Of a stretch of DNA of 64,000 nt, positions 1-8,849 are shown one piece after another (within the stretch, counting starts at the first letter, position 1; each line of letters opens with the position of its first letter). The notes under the pieces are model-generated. The model was not told the DNA's origin and searched no databases. It saw only the letters and a program-made list of their open reading frames with translations. Made by a program: the position numbers and the translations under genes. Source of the stretch: an uncultured Eggerthellaceae bacterium (GTDB taxonomy: Bacteria; Actinomycetota; Coriobacteriia; Coriobacteriales; Eggerthellaceae); the NCBI GenBank assembly GCA_910588095.1, contig CAJUQH010000007.1:22998-86997 (forward strand), read 5' to 3'.

Positions 1-1
1 G

Positions 2-1084
2 CACGCGGCCTTGGGCTGGGAGGCTGGCGAAGGCACCACGGTGTGCCAGTGCCCCTACGGCGGCTCGGCTCCAGCCCAGGTCACGTGCTTGCATCTGACG
101 CCGGAGACCCTGGACGACGCGGCGCCGGCCATCGTGGCCGACGAGCCGCCCCGTGCGACGGTCGACGTGCCGCGGCGGCCGGAGCTGCCGGCCCCGCTGC
201 CGCTGCCCTGGTCGCCTTTGCGCCAGGATGTGCGCTCCTACAGCTCGCTCGAGCACGACTATGACCCGGCTGCGTTCGTGGGCGAGGTCGAAGATGAGGG
301 CGAGGCTGTTCGTGCCGCTGGTGGGGAAGCCGCCGGCGATGCGAGCGCTTTGGATGACGGCGCGGCGGACGGCGAAGCACCCTGCGCTCCCGTCAGCCCC
401 ATCGATGCGTCCGTTCCGGCGGATGCTCCGGCCTCGTCCGATGGGGAAGTTCCCGACGCTGCGGCCGAGAGCGCTGCCCTGGCCCGCGAGGCGCCCGAGG
501 ATGCGACGGCTCTGGGCACGGCGTTCCACCATTTGGCCCAGCGGGCCATCATCGCGTGCGCTGCCGAGCCCCAGCCGCGAGCGCTTCGTTGCCCCGACCA
601 GGCAGCGGTGCAGGCTCAGGTGCGGCAAGGCGTGCTGAGCGCTGGGCAGCAGGAGCGCCTGCATGCGGCGCTCGACCGTTGGTTCGCCAGCGCCGTGGCG
701 CAGCGCTTCGCGACCTGCGAGGCCATCGCGGCCGAGGTGCCCTTCATGGTGGTGATCGAGGGTGACGGCTCCAAGGGTCCGCTCTATCTTGAAGGCGAGA
801 TCGACGGCCTGGCCGATGCGGGAGGCGGTCGCGCGTTCCTGGTCGACTACAAGACCGGCGGCAGCCCCGCCGAGCAGCCCGAGCAGCTGCACGCCAAGCA
901 TCTGCAGCAGGCCTCGTGCTACGCCTATGCGCTGCTCGACCAGGGGTTCAACGAGGTGGAGGCGTGCTTCGTGCGCGTCGAGCAGCCCGACCCGGCCGAC
1001 CCGGATCAGCCTCAGGTGGTGAGCTACCGCTTCGCGCAGGCCGACAAGGAAGCGCTTGCCGCGAGCATCTACGCGGCGTTCTAG
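2..1084 (+). CDS. UvrD/AddA-type helicase-nuclease, C-terminal part (5' end outside window)
   Basis: The open frame runs in from the window edge, so about 360 C-terminal residues are visible and the helicase motor lies upstream. The visible part is a RecB/AddA-type PD-(D/E)XK nuclease. It shows a GTAFHHLAQ helix, the metal-binding core GEIDGLADA followed by FLVDYKTG, and a QASCYAYAL helix that fits the QxxxY motif. Such proteins process double-strand DNA ends for recombination, usually with an AddB/RexB partner that would lie upstream. An Ala/Glu/Asp-rich linker of roughly 120 residues precedes the nuclease domain and is probably disordered. AddA versus another UvrD-nuclease fusion cannot be decided without the N-terminus. 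Confidence 0.85.
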   Translation, partial: HAALGWEAGEGTTVCQCPYGGSAPAQVTCLHLTPETLDDAAPAIVADEPPRATVDVPRRPELPAPLPLPWSPLRQDVRSYSSLEHDYDPAAFVGEVEDEGEAVRAAGGEAAGDASALDDGAADGEAPCAPVSPIDASVPADAPASSDGEVPDAAAESAALAREAPEDATALGTAFHHLAQRAIIACAAEPQPRALRCPDQAAVQAQVRQGVLSAGQQERLHAALDRWFASAVAQRFATCEAIAAEVPFMVVIEGDGSKGPLYLEGEIDGLADAGGGRAFLVDYKTGGSPAEQPEQLHAKHLQQASCYAYALLDQGFNEVEACFVRVEQPDPADPDQPQVVSYRFAQADKEALAASIYAAF

Positions 1085-1227
1085 AGCTGCGGGCTTTTTC
1101 GAGATGATTCACGCGATGGTCAAACGCCTGGTGACGTGCCGTTTTTTCGTGGAGCGCAGTCGATGAGAGCGCCGGTGTTTCCCTTCGTATTCGCTGTGGG
1201 CGGCAAGGCTTGAGCGGCTGTGCGCGT

Positions 1228-1256
1228 TTGACAGTTTTCAGAATCGCGTGTATCTT
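1228..1256 (+). promoter_or_regulatory. sigma70-type promoter of the first surface-protein gene
   Basis: A perfect -35 box TTGACA (1228-1233) is followed after 17 bases by the -10 box TATCTT (1251-1256). Transcription would start near 1263, leaving a leader of about 100 nt before the ATG at 1366. That leader can fold: GCGCAGC pairs with GCTGCGC further down, and a GGGG/CCCC hairpin lies between them. Confidence 0.6.
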
Positions 1257-1365
1257 GCGGGGCTGAGCAATGCACCGCGCAGCGGGGACGAGAACACCCC
1301 CAGGCGATCCATGCAAGCTGCGCAACAGAATACGACGTGCTCCTTCGGGAAAGGGAACACTCACC

Positions 1366-4300
1366 ATGGAACTCGGGAAGGTTCTATCATCATCGTTCAA
1401 GCCCTGCATGGGCATCATCCTGTCTGTCGTCTTGGCATGGGGCCTGCTGCCCGCTGATGCCGTGGCAGAAGGCGTGGGGGGGGTAGTCCTCTAAGCCAAT
1501 CCGAATCAGGTGCTGGCTCGGAGAACCCTGCAATCGTCGATGACCTTCAGGTCGGAGAGGCCGAGGGGAATCCATCTTCCGTCATCCTGAGCGAAGGCAG
1601 CGAAGCTGACGAAGCCGAAGGGCCCAGTGAAGGACCACTGACCTTGGCCTCTGCCCTTGCGGGCAAGCCTGCCGCCTTCGTCAACGCTGACGTGGCCCTC
1701 GATGGCGAGCCTGTCATCGGCTCCTTCACGGTCAATGGCCTTACCTTCGCCGTCACGGGCGAATCGACCATCGAGCTTGTCGGGGTCTCGCCTTCCGTCA
1801 TCCTGAGCGGAGGCAGCGAAGCTGCCGGAGCCGAAGGATCCGATGAGAGCCACGCCAGCGAAGCTGGTGTCGCCAGCCTCACCCTCCCTGAATCCATCAC
1901 CTACGAGGGCGTCGACTACACCCTCGCCTCCATCGGCGGCTTTGCCTTCTACCTCTCAGGCGTGACGGACCTCACCTTGCCTGCGAGCGTGTCCGACGTG
2001 GACGACCGAGCCTTCCGCTCGAGCGATGTGGCCAGCGTCGCCGTCGCCGAGAGCAACCTAACCTATTCCTCATACGACGGCGTCCTCTACGACGCCGAAT
2101 GTCTTAGCCTCTTGCTCATTCCCGAGGGCAAGCAGGGCGCCGTCCGCATACCAGCGGCCGCGAAGGCAGCTCCTCCGTCTGCGTTCTCGCATTGCGCAGG
2201 CGTCGATGCCATAGCAGCCGATGCGGACGGCGCAGCATTCGCCTCGGAGAATGGTCTTCTATACGACGCCTCGCTCACGACCCTGCTGCGCGTGCCCGCA
2301 GGCGCAACCGACATCGCCATCCGCGACGGCTGCACCGCCATAGCCGCTGGTGCCATGGAGGGCTGCGCGCAGCTCGAGCGCATCACGGCCCCTGCATCCG
2401 TCACCTCCGTGAGCCCTGACGTGTTCACTTCCGTGCCAACCGTGAGCCTGCCTGCGGCATCAGCCGTGGCCGATGACCCCGGTGCGAGCACCGGGGCTAC
2501 CGAGGGGTTCTCGGAACAGGCAGGCTCGACACCTGCTTCCGACTCCACGACCACCCAGCTCACCGCTATGGTCGCCCTCTCCTCCACCGACGACGACCTG
2601 CCCGAGATCGACCCAGCGGCCATCGAGGTCAACCTGCCAGAGGGCGCAGACCGCGCGATATGGCAGGCAGCTGGCTTCTCCTTTGCCGAACTTGTGGGCG
2701 GAGTCGGTGATGGGGCTGCTGCCCTCGGCGAAGCTGATGGGTCAGGCCCAGTGGCGAGCGATCTGACTGAGCGCGCAACCTCAGAGGTGCTGGACCTGGA
2801 GGGGTTCGATTGGGTGCAGCGCTACACGCCCACATCAGGACTCCAATTGATGCTGACGGACCCGCTCAATGGGTTTTGGCAGGCATCGCTTACGCTCAAT
2901 CAGCCGCAGTCGTCGGTCATAGTCGATGTTCGGGGCTATAACGGGAAAGGGCTTGGCGATGTTACGACCAAGGTGACCTTTACCGTTAGCAACTTCAATG
3001 CCGCGCAGGCTCGTAATGAGCTGAACACCTATTGGTCTCCGAATGTTGGTGCGTATGGGTATCTCTATGCGCTCATGGCGGGTCACTACAACAGCAGTGT
3101 GCCATCCTATGGCAACACATGGTTGATTCTTTCTTCAACCTTTACCCAGAGCAGCTTCTCGTTCTCTTGTTGCGGTGCCGATATGACGACGCGGTCCGGC
3201 ACGGTTCCAACCCTGAGTAACGGGACAGTGGATGCCTTCTTCCGCGTAAAGCCCTCTTCTCATGCGATGTCGACCACCTATGCGCATTCGTTCAGCCCGG
3301 CGCCAGGAACCCTCAACGGCTCTACGGCAGCAGTGACCACGAGCTGCACCAACGAGTCGCTCGTGGTGCCCTCCGACCCAGTGCCGCCCAAGGGCTACAC
3401 CTTCAAGGGATGGTACACGGCCCCGGCAGGCGGGTCGCAGTTGTCCAACGGCACGCGCGAGATACTGAACTGGCGCTATTTCGCCCAGTACGAGGCGATT
3501 CCCTACCCTGTCGCCTTCGATCTGGGCAGCTTCCCGACGAGCGACGAGCCGGGCTCGTTCAGCCAGGAGGGATGGGGTGAGAGCCGCACCTTCACCGTCG
3601 AGGACGGCACGGTGGAGCTACCCAGCCCGGTGAGGGCCGGCATGCGCTTCTTGAGCTGGGAGTGCGACCAGACGGGCCTGCTCTCCCAGGACGGCACCGC
3701 ATGGGCGCTCGACTGCACGGCCCTGCCCGACGCTCCCGCCCCCACCCTCACCGCGCGCTGGTCCTACGTGATCGACGTCGACACGCCGGTGGCGGTGACC
3801 TTCGGTGAGTACGACATGGCCACAGGCTCGGTCACGGTGGACGGCTCCGCCAACCCAGGCGAGCTCGACGACGGCTACGACACCGCCTCCAAGAGGGGCG
3901 AGCCCGTCTCGTTCAAGTCGGCCTCCAAGTGCGATGTCGGCATAGAGGGGCTCTCCTGCGAGAGCCGCGAGGGCATCGCGCTCATCAAGGCCAAGGCGGG
4001 TCAGGACGCAGACGAGCAGGTGCGCGCAGCCGAGCTCATCACCATGCAGGTAGGAGGCGGCGCGCCCACCTCGCGAAACTCGGTGTCGTTCGCCCTCGAC
4101 GACGCGCTCGGCAAGGACGACCTGGCCCCGGCCACCGCCTTCGTCATCCCGGCAGAAGGGGAGCTCTCCGCCTCCTTCAGGCTCAACCTCGAGGAGTGCG
4201 GCGCCTACGTCTCGGACGCCTCGGCAGGCCCAGAGCCCGCCGAGGCCGACCTCGCCCAGCTCACCTACGCCTACCGGGCCATCCCCTACGGCACGGGCGA

Positions 4301-5087
4301 GGTGGACGGCGCGGGTGCGTGCACCGAGGACATGTACATACCCTACGATGCGGCCAACCCCTTCGGGCTCGCTGACATCAAGGCAGCCGCCAACGACATA
4401 GCGTCCCGCGGCTACGACTCGGAGCACTGGTGGCTCTACAAGCACCTCATGTACGAAGACGAGCGCAACAAGACCAACGCGCGCGTGAAGGTGGGCGCCG
4501 CCTACCACGACGTGCAGATCCTCGGCCTTCGCCAGGACAAGCTCTCGACCCCCACCGACGGGCGCACCTACGCCGGCCTCACGTTCGGGTGGAGGGACAT
4601 ATACTCCATGCAAACGATGAACGCTGCCAACCCCGCAGGCGTAGGCAGCTTAGGTTGGTCATATCCGCAGCCGTTGCGAACCTACCTTCGCGGCGAGTTC
4701 ACGGCTTCGTTGCCTGCAGCGGTACGACAGAGCATCATGACCGTCGCGAAGTCCCAGCAGCTTGCAAAAGGCGGCCTGCAGCGGTCAGCAGAGACCGTGT
4801 TCTTGCCGAGCATGTACGAAGTGTTCGGAACGGCTTTCGCAGACCATAATGGCTCGGAAGGGATAGCGGATGCATTCCAGTACCAGTACTTCGCTCAATC
4901 TGGAACCAAATCGATAAATGCAGCGGCGATGAAGCCATACAACGGGTTGATGAATTCATGGTGGCTTCGTTCGGCATATAGCTCTGGAACGGTCGACTGG
5001 AACTTCGGCTTGGTTTCAGACAAAGGGGCGCGATGGGCTGGTGGCACGTATTATGATTTCGGCGTGGTGCCCTGCTTCGCCCTTTGA
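1366..5087 (+). CDS. BspA/InlB-like surface protein with frame broken at a poly-G tract (candidate phase-variable gene)
   Basis: An ATG at 1366 opens a signal peptide (MELGKVLSS, hydrophobic core, ending LLPADAVAEG) that stops at 1492-1494 in the present sequence. The body is open in another frame from before 1476 to 5087. The longest uninterrupted start-to-stop reading is 1644-5087 (1147 aa). The junction is a run of eight G (1476-1483), and one extra G would give a single protein of about 1240 aa. The body has a BspA-like leucine-rich region (about the first 300 residues), an InlB/Flg_new-type repeat (KGYTFKGWYTAPAGG) and a C-terminal DUF6273-like domain with WWLRSA near the end. It closely resembles the gene at 34981 in its first 300 or so residues. 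No LPXTG or terminal membrane anchor is visible. It probably acts at the cell surface in adhesion, but the ligand is unknown. A sequencing error in the G run is the main alternative to phase variation. Confidence 0.8.
1476..1483 (+). repeat. poly-G tract (8 G) between signal peptide and mature protein
   Basis: Eight consecutive G separate a signal-peptide reading frame (1366-1494) from the long body frame. With nine G the junction would read GVGGGSPLSQSESG and continue to 5087. Homopolymeric G tracts of this length are classic slipped-strand phase-variation sites. Confidence 0.75.
1576..1837 (+). repeat. Two 46-bp imperfect direct repeats inside the surface-protein gene
   Basis: Positions 1576-1621 and 1792-1837 are near-identical, both starting CTTCCGTCATCCTGAGCG and ending GCCGAAGG. 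They encode the similar peptides SVILSEGSEADEAEG and SVILSGGSEAAGAEG in the same frame. The core TCATCCTGAGCG resembles a short dispersed repeat that I recall from many bacterial genomes, here read as coding sequence. Confidence 0.6.
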
Positions 5088-5407
5088 AAAGCCGGCAAGT
5101 TGAAATCTCTGTGAGATAGGGAGTAGCTCCTATTGGGTGATTTATAGGCTCTACGCTTGGAGACTTTAGGAGTTGGACGGTTTTGACTTGGCTAGTTGGA
5201 CCATTTGGTCGTATGGGAATGTTCGCGCGCGTTTGACAGTTCCCGCATGAGCAGGATTGCGTTCCCTGTTCACGGTATGCGGCATCAGGTGCGGGCGCGA
5301 GGGCGATTCGTGACGCTAATCCTGTTTCAGCGAGCGAAGCGAGCGCAGTGGCCCGCAAGGGCCGCAAGCGCAGGCCACCCGCGCGGCTCCCTTTCCGCCT
5401 TATTGCC
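5088..5407. other. Intergenic stretch between convergent surface-protein and dGTPase genes
   Basis: No credible gene is seen in these 320 bases. The first half is AT-richer than its surroundings and contains a bulged hairpin around 5113-5135 (ATAGGGAG / CTCCTAT). A GGCCC-GCAA-GGGCC hairpin lies further right and could end the minus-strand dGTPase transcript. A TTGACA occurs near 5230 in the same context as the promoter at 1228 (GCGTTTGACAGTT), but no -10 box follows. Confidence 0.4.
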
Positions 5408-6634
5408 CTACAGGTCGGCGCAGTACCCGCGCAGGCCGATGCCGTGGCCCTTCCCGAACCAGTGCTCGTAGATGGCCATGAAGTAGCTGTCGGTCATCGA
5501 TGCCAGGAAGTCCACCACCACCTCGTCGGCCCCCTGGTCGAGGTACTTCTCGGGCGTCAAGGTGCGCGAGGCCCGGCACAGGCGCGTTATGTGGTGCTTG
5601 AACAGCGGCGAGCCTTCGTCGCCAGCGCGCAGGTCGGCCAGCGCGCGCTCGTACATGCGGCCGAACATCTCCTCGACGATGTTGGACGTGTCGTCCACCA
5701 GTCCCTCGCGCTCGTAGATGACCTCGTAGTTCTGGCGCTTGGCGCGCTTCAGGTCGGCGAACACGGCCTCGCTCATGGCTATGCGGTCGGCGCCGTAGCT
5801 GCAATTGACGATGTCGACGGTCAGGTTGTTGATGATCTTGGCGTTGGCGCGGCCGATCACGTCGCTGTCGAAGGCCCCCAGCGAGTCGATGACCCCCATG
5901 GCCAGAGCGTCGGCGCGGTCTTTCCCCACGTAGGCGATCATGTCGCTTACGCGCACGACGCACCCTTCCAGCGTCGAAGGCCGCAGCGTGCCGATGACCT
6001 GCTCGTCGGAGTTGCAGGCCTCCACCAGCTCGTCGAACGCCTCGAAGCTGCCCATGGTGCCTAGCGTGAGCTCCTGCTGAGCGAACTCGCCGTTATGGCA
6101 CAGCACGCCGTCGAGGGTCTGCAGCGATATGTTGCGCCGGTACAGCTTGTCCAGCACGCGTACCGAATGCACGTTGTGGTTGAAGTAGCGGCCGGTGCGC
6201 CGGTGGTACTCGGCCGACAGGAACCGCTCGCCGGCGTGGCCGAAGGGGGTGTGCCCCACGTCGTGCCCCAGCGCGATGGCCTCGATGAGCGCCTCGTTCA
6301 GCCCCAGCAGCGCGCCGATGCCGCGGGCGATGCGGCTCACCAGCTGCACATGCAGGCCGCGGCGGCAGATGTCGTCGTTCTGCACGAACGAGAACACCTG
6401 GGTCTTGTCGGTGTAGCGGTTGTAGGCGGGAATGTTGAGTATCTTCTCGATGTCGCGCGCGAAGGCGGGGCGCGTGAGGGTGGCTTGGTCGTGGGCCAGG
6501 TCGTCACGGCGCACCACGGCGCCGTCGTCGAAGCGGTGCGGGTTCGGCCGGCCGGCGGCGCGGTCGGCGCGGATGGCCGCCTCCACCTCGGGGTCGAGCT
6601 GCAGGTAGGGGATTTCCTTCTCGTTCACAGGCAT
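5408..6634 (-). CDS. dgt: Deoxyguanosinetriphosphate triphosphohydrolase-like HD protein
   Basis: This 408-aa protein belongs to the dGTPase family, which hydrolyses dNTPs to the nucleoside plus tripolyphosphate and helps set dNTP pools. The HD metal site is visible in the segment ALGHDVGHTPFGHAGE, with an upstream histidine region (FVQNDDICRRGLHVQLVSRIA) as in dGTPase-like proteins. The start MPVNEKEIPY is chosen because GGAGG lies 13 bases upstream on the minus strand; the longer frame to 6757 reads into the promoter region. A -10-like TACAAT on the minus strand (6684-6679) gives a leader of about 40 nt. It is divergent from dnaG, a pairing often seen in Actinobacteria. Confidence 0.9.
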   Translation of the reverse strand: MPVNEKEIPYLQLDPEVEAAIRADRAAGRPNPHRFDDGAVVRRDDLAHDQATLTRPAFARDIEKILNIPAYNRYTDKTQVFSFVQNDDICRRGLHVQLVSRIARGIGALLGLNEALIEAIALGHDVGHTPFGHAGERFLSAEYHRRTGRYFNHNVHSVRVLDKLYRRNISLQTLDGVLCHNGEFAQQELTLGTMGSFEAFDELVEACNSDEQVIGTLRPSTLEGCVVRVSDMIAYVGKDRADALAMGVIDSLGAFDSDVIGRANAKIINNLTVDIVNCSYGADRIAMSEAVFADLKRAKRQNYEVIYEREGLVDDTSNIVEEMFGRMYERALADLRAGDEGSPLFKHHITRLCRASRTLTPEKYLDQGADEVVVDFLASMTDSYFMAIYEHWFGKGHGIGLRGYCADL

Positions 6635-6759
6635 GGGCTTGGGTGCGCCTCCGTTTCGGGATATAGGGTTCGCGTGCCATTGTAGCGTGCCGCAGCAGCG
6701 CGTCGGAATTGCGCTATGATGAAAGCGGAATACGACTACATATATATGTAAGGGCACCC

Positions 6760-8640
6760 ATGGCCGGCCTCTACCCCGACTCCGACATACAGCGCGTGCG
6801 CGACGCCACCGACTTGGCGGCGCTGTTCGGCGAGCGCACCATGGTGCGCCAGCGCGGGCACGAGTTCTGGTGCTGCTGCCCCTTCCACGAGGAGAAGACC
6901 CCGTCGTGCAAGATAGACCCGGCTCGTGGCCTGTGGCATTGCTTCGGCTGCGGTGAAGGCGGCGACCTGTTCAAGTTCATCATGATGGCCGACGACCTGA
7001 GCTTCCCCGAGGCGGTGCGCTACCTGGCCGACCGCGCCCACATCGACCTGCCCGAGCCCAACGGCGGCAAGGTGGTGCCGCAGTCGAAGAAGCAGCGGCT
7101 GCGCGCCGTGTGCGAGGAGACGGCGGCGTTCTACCATACCCAGCTCATGCGCGGGCGCGGGGCCGAGGCCCAGACGGCCCGTGACTACCTGGGCGGCCGC
7201 GACCTGGGCGGAGAAGTGCCCAAGCGCTGGAACCTGGGCTTCGCGCCGGGACGCGGGGTGCTCGTGCGGCACCTGCGCACCAAGGGCTTCGCGCCTGGCG
7301 AGATGGTGGAGGCCAACGTGGCCACTGCCAACGAGTCGGGTCAGCTGCGCGACCGCTTCTACAATCGCGTGATGTTCCCCATCTGCGACGCCCAGGGCGA
7401 CTGCATCGCCTTCGGCGGCCGCGTCATCGGCAAGGGCGAGCCCAAGTACCTGAACTCGCAGGAGACGCCCATCTTCTACAAGTCGCAGACGCTCTACGGG
7501 CTCGACAAGGCCAAGGCGACCATGGCGGCCACGGGCACCGCGGTGGTGGTGGAGGGTTACACCGACGTCATCGCCCTGCACGAGGCCGGGGTGGGCAATG
7601 CGGTGGCCACGTTGGGCACGGCGCTCACCCAGCGCCACATACGGCTGTTGTCGCGCCATGCCAAGAAGCGCATCGTGTACCTGTTCGATGGCGATGCGGC
7701 GGGCCAGCGCGCGGCCGACCGGGCACTGGGGTTCATCGATGCCTCCATTACCCCCGAGTCGGGGCGTGCGCCCATCGAATTGGCGGCGGTCACGCTGCCC
7801 GACAACCTGGACCCGGCCGACTTCGTGGAGAAGCGCGGTGGCGATGCCCTGAAGCAGCTCATCGACCAGGCGCAGCCCTTGCTGGCCTACGGCATCGAGC
7901 GGCGGCTGGCCGCCCATGACCTGTCCACGCCCGAGGGCCGCACGCGCGCGGCGGCTGACGCCCTGGCCGTGCTGGCGCCGATAAAGGACTCGCTGCTGGC
8001 CAAGGACTACGCGGTGCAGATCGCCGGGCGCACGCGCCTGCGCGAGGAAGACGCGCTGGCCCAGCTGGCGGCATTGGCGCCGCCCCCGCACTACCGCGAC
8101 CGCGACGATGGCCCCGCCAACGCCAGCGCCACCCAACCTGCGGCCCCAGCCCCCGCAGCCGCCTCGCGCGCCGTCACCGCGCCCGAGCGCAACCGCCTGC
8201 GCTTCGAGCGCGAGCTGCTGGCCCTGCTGGCCCAGAACCCGGCCCTGGCCTTGGGCCACGCCGACGCTCTGGCCCAGACCCAATGGCACGATGCCGACCA
8301 CGGGCTCATCGCGCGCTCGCTGTTGGACAGCCTGGCGGCCGATGCCAGCGCCCAGCCCGCGGCCCTCATAGCCGCGGCGGCCGTGGTGGTGCCGCAAGCC
8401 GAGCGCATCCTGACGGCGGTGCGCGAGCGTCCTGGCGTGGAGCCGGCGGCGGTGGCGGCCTACCTCACCGAAGAGCTGGAGATCGGCGATGCCGAAGAGG
8501 CGGTGGCCACGCTCAAGCAGCAGCTGGCAGCCCCAGGCGACCTGTCGCTCGAAGAGAGCGAGGTGCTGTTCTCGACCTTGGTGGCCCTGCAGAAGGACCT
8601 GGCGGCCAAGCGGCTGCGCCACACTGCGCTGCCGGCCTAG
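6760..8640 (+). CDS. dnaG: DNA primase
   Basis: This 626-aa protein makes RNA primers for replication. The CHC2 zinc finger at the N-terminus shows C40, H43, C61 and C64 (CCPFHEEKTPSC ... HCFGCGEGGD). The TOPRIM core follows with VVVEGYTDVIALHEAG and YLFDGDAAGQRAA, which carry the metal-binding Glu and the DxD-type acidic residues. A Pro/Ala-rich linker around residues 450-490 leads to a C-terminal helical region that would contact the DnaB helicase. The ATG at 6760 follows AAGGG; the frame upstream of it would run into the promoter (TATGAT at 6715-6720). Length and domain order are normal. Confidence 0.95.
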   Translation: MAGLYPDSDIQRVRDATDLAALFGERTMVRQRGHEFWCCCPFHEEKTPSCKIDPARGLWHCFGCGEGGDLFKFIMMADDLSFPEAVRYLADRAHIDLPEPNGGKVVPQSKKQRLRAVCEETAAFYHTQLMRGRGAEAQTARDYLGGRDLGGEVPKRWNLGFAPGRGVLVRHLRTKGFAPGEMVEANVATANESGQLRDRFYNRVMFPICDAQGDCIAFGGRVIGKGEPKYLNSQETPIFYKSQTLYGLDKAKATMAATGTAVVVEGYTDVIALHEAGVGNAVATLGTALTQRHIRLLSRHAKKRIVYLFDGDAAGQRAADRALGFIDASITPESGRAPIELAAVTLPDNLDPADFVEKRGGDALKQLIDQAQPLLAYGIERRLAAHDLSTPEGRTRAAADALAVLAPIKDSLLAKDYAVQIAGRTRLREEDALAQLAALAPPPHYRDRDDGPANASATQPAAPAPAAASRAVTAPERNRLRFERELLALLAQNPALALGHADALAQTQWHDADHGLIARSLLDSLAADASAQPAALIAAAAVVVPQAERILTAVRERPGVEPAAVAAYLTEELEIGDAEEAVATLKQQLAAPGDLSLEESEVLFSTLVALQKDLAAKRLRHTALPA

Positions 8641-8739
8641 CGCCACGCTGCGCCGTAGTCGGCGCCACCCTGCCAAAACCCCAGATGACCGCGCTTCGCC
8701 GCCCTTTGGGAGCTACCTGAAATCCACCTGAAGAAACGC

Positions 8740-8768
8740 TGGATTCCACCCTTTGGAGCCGGTATAAT
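8740..8768 (+). promoter_or_regulatory. Promoter of the M60 peptidase operon
   Basis: A consensus TATAAT lies at 8763-8768, with a weak -35 (TGGATT, 8740-8745) 17 bases upstream. The RBS GAGGAGAAGGG stands just before the ATG at 8850, giving a leader of about 75 nt. Confidence 0.55.
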
Positions 8769-8849
8769 GCTCTCCGACTATGCAGGGAAGTGCGCGGATT
8801 TTTTGAAGGGGTTCGAAAAGCCCCGCGCACCTGAGGAGAAGGGCCACCC

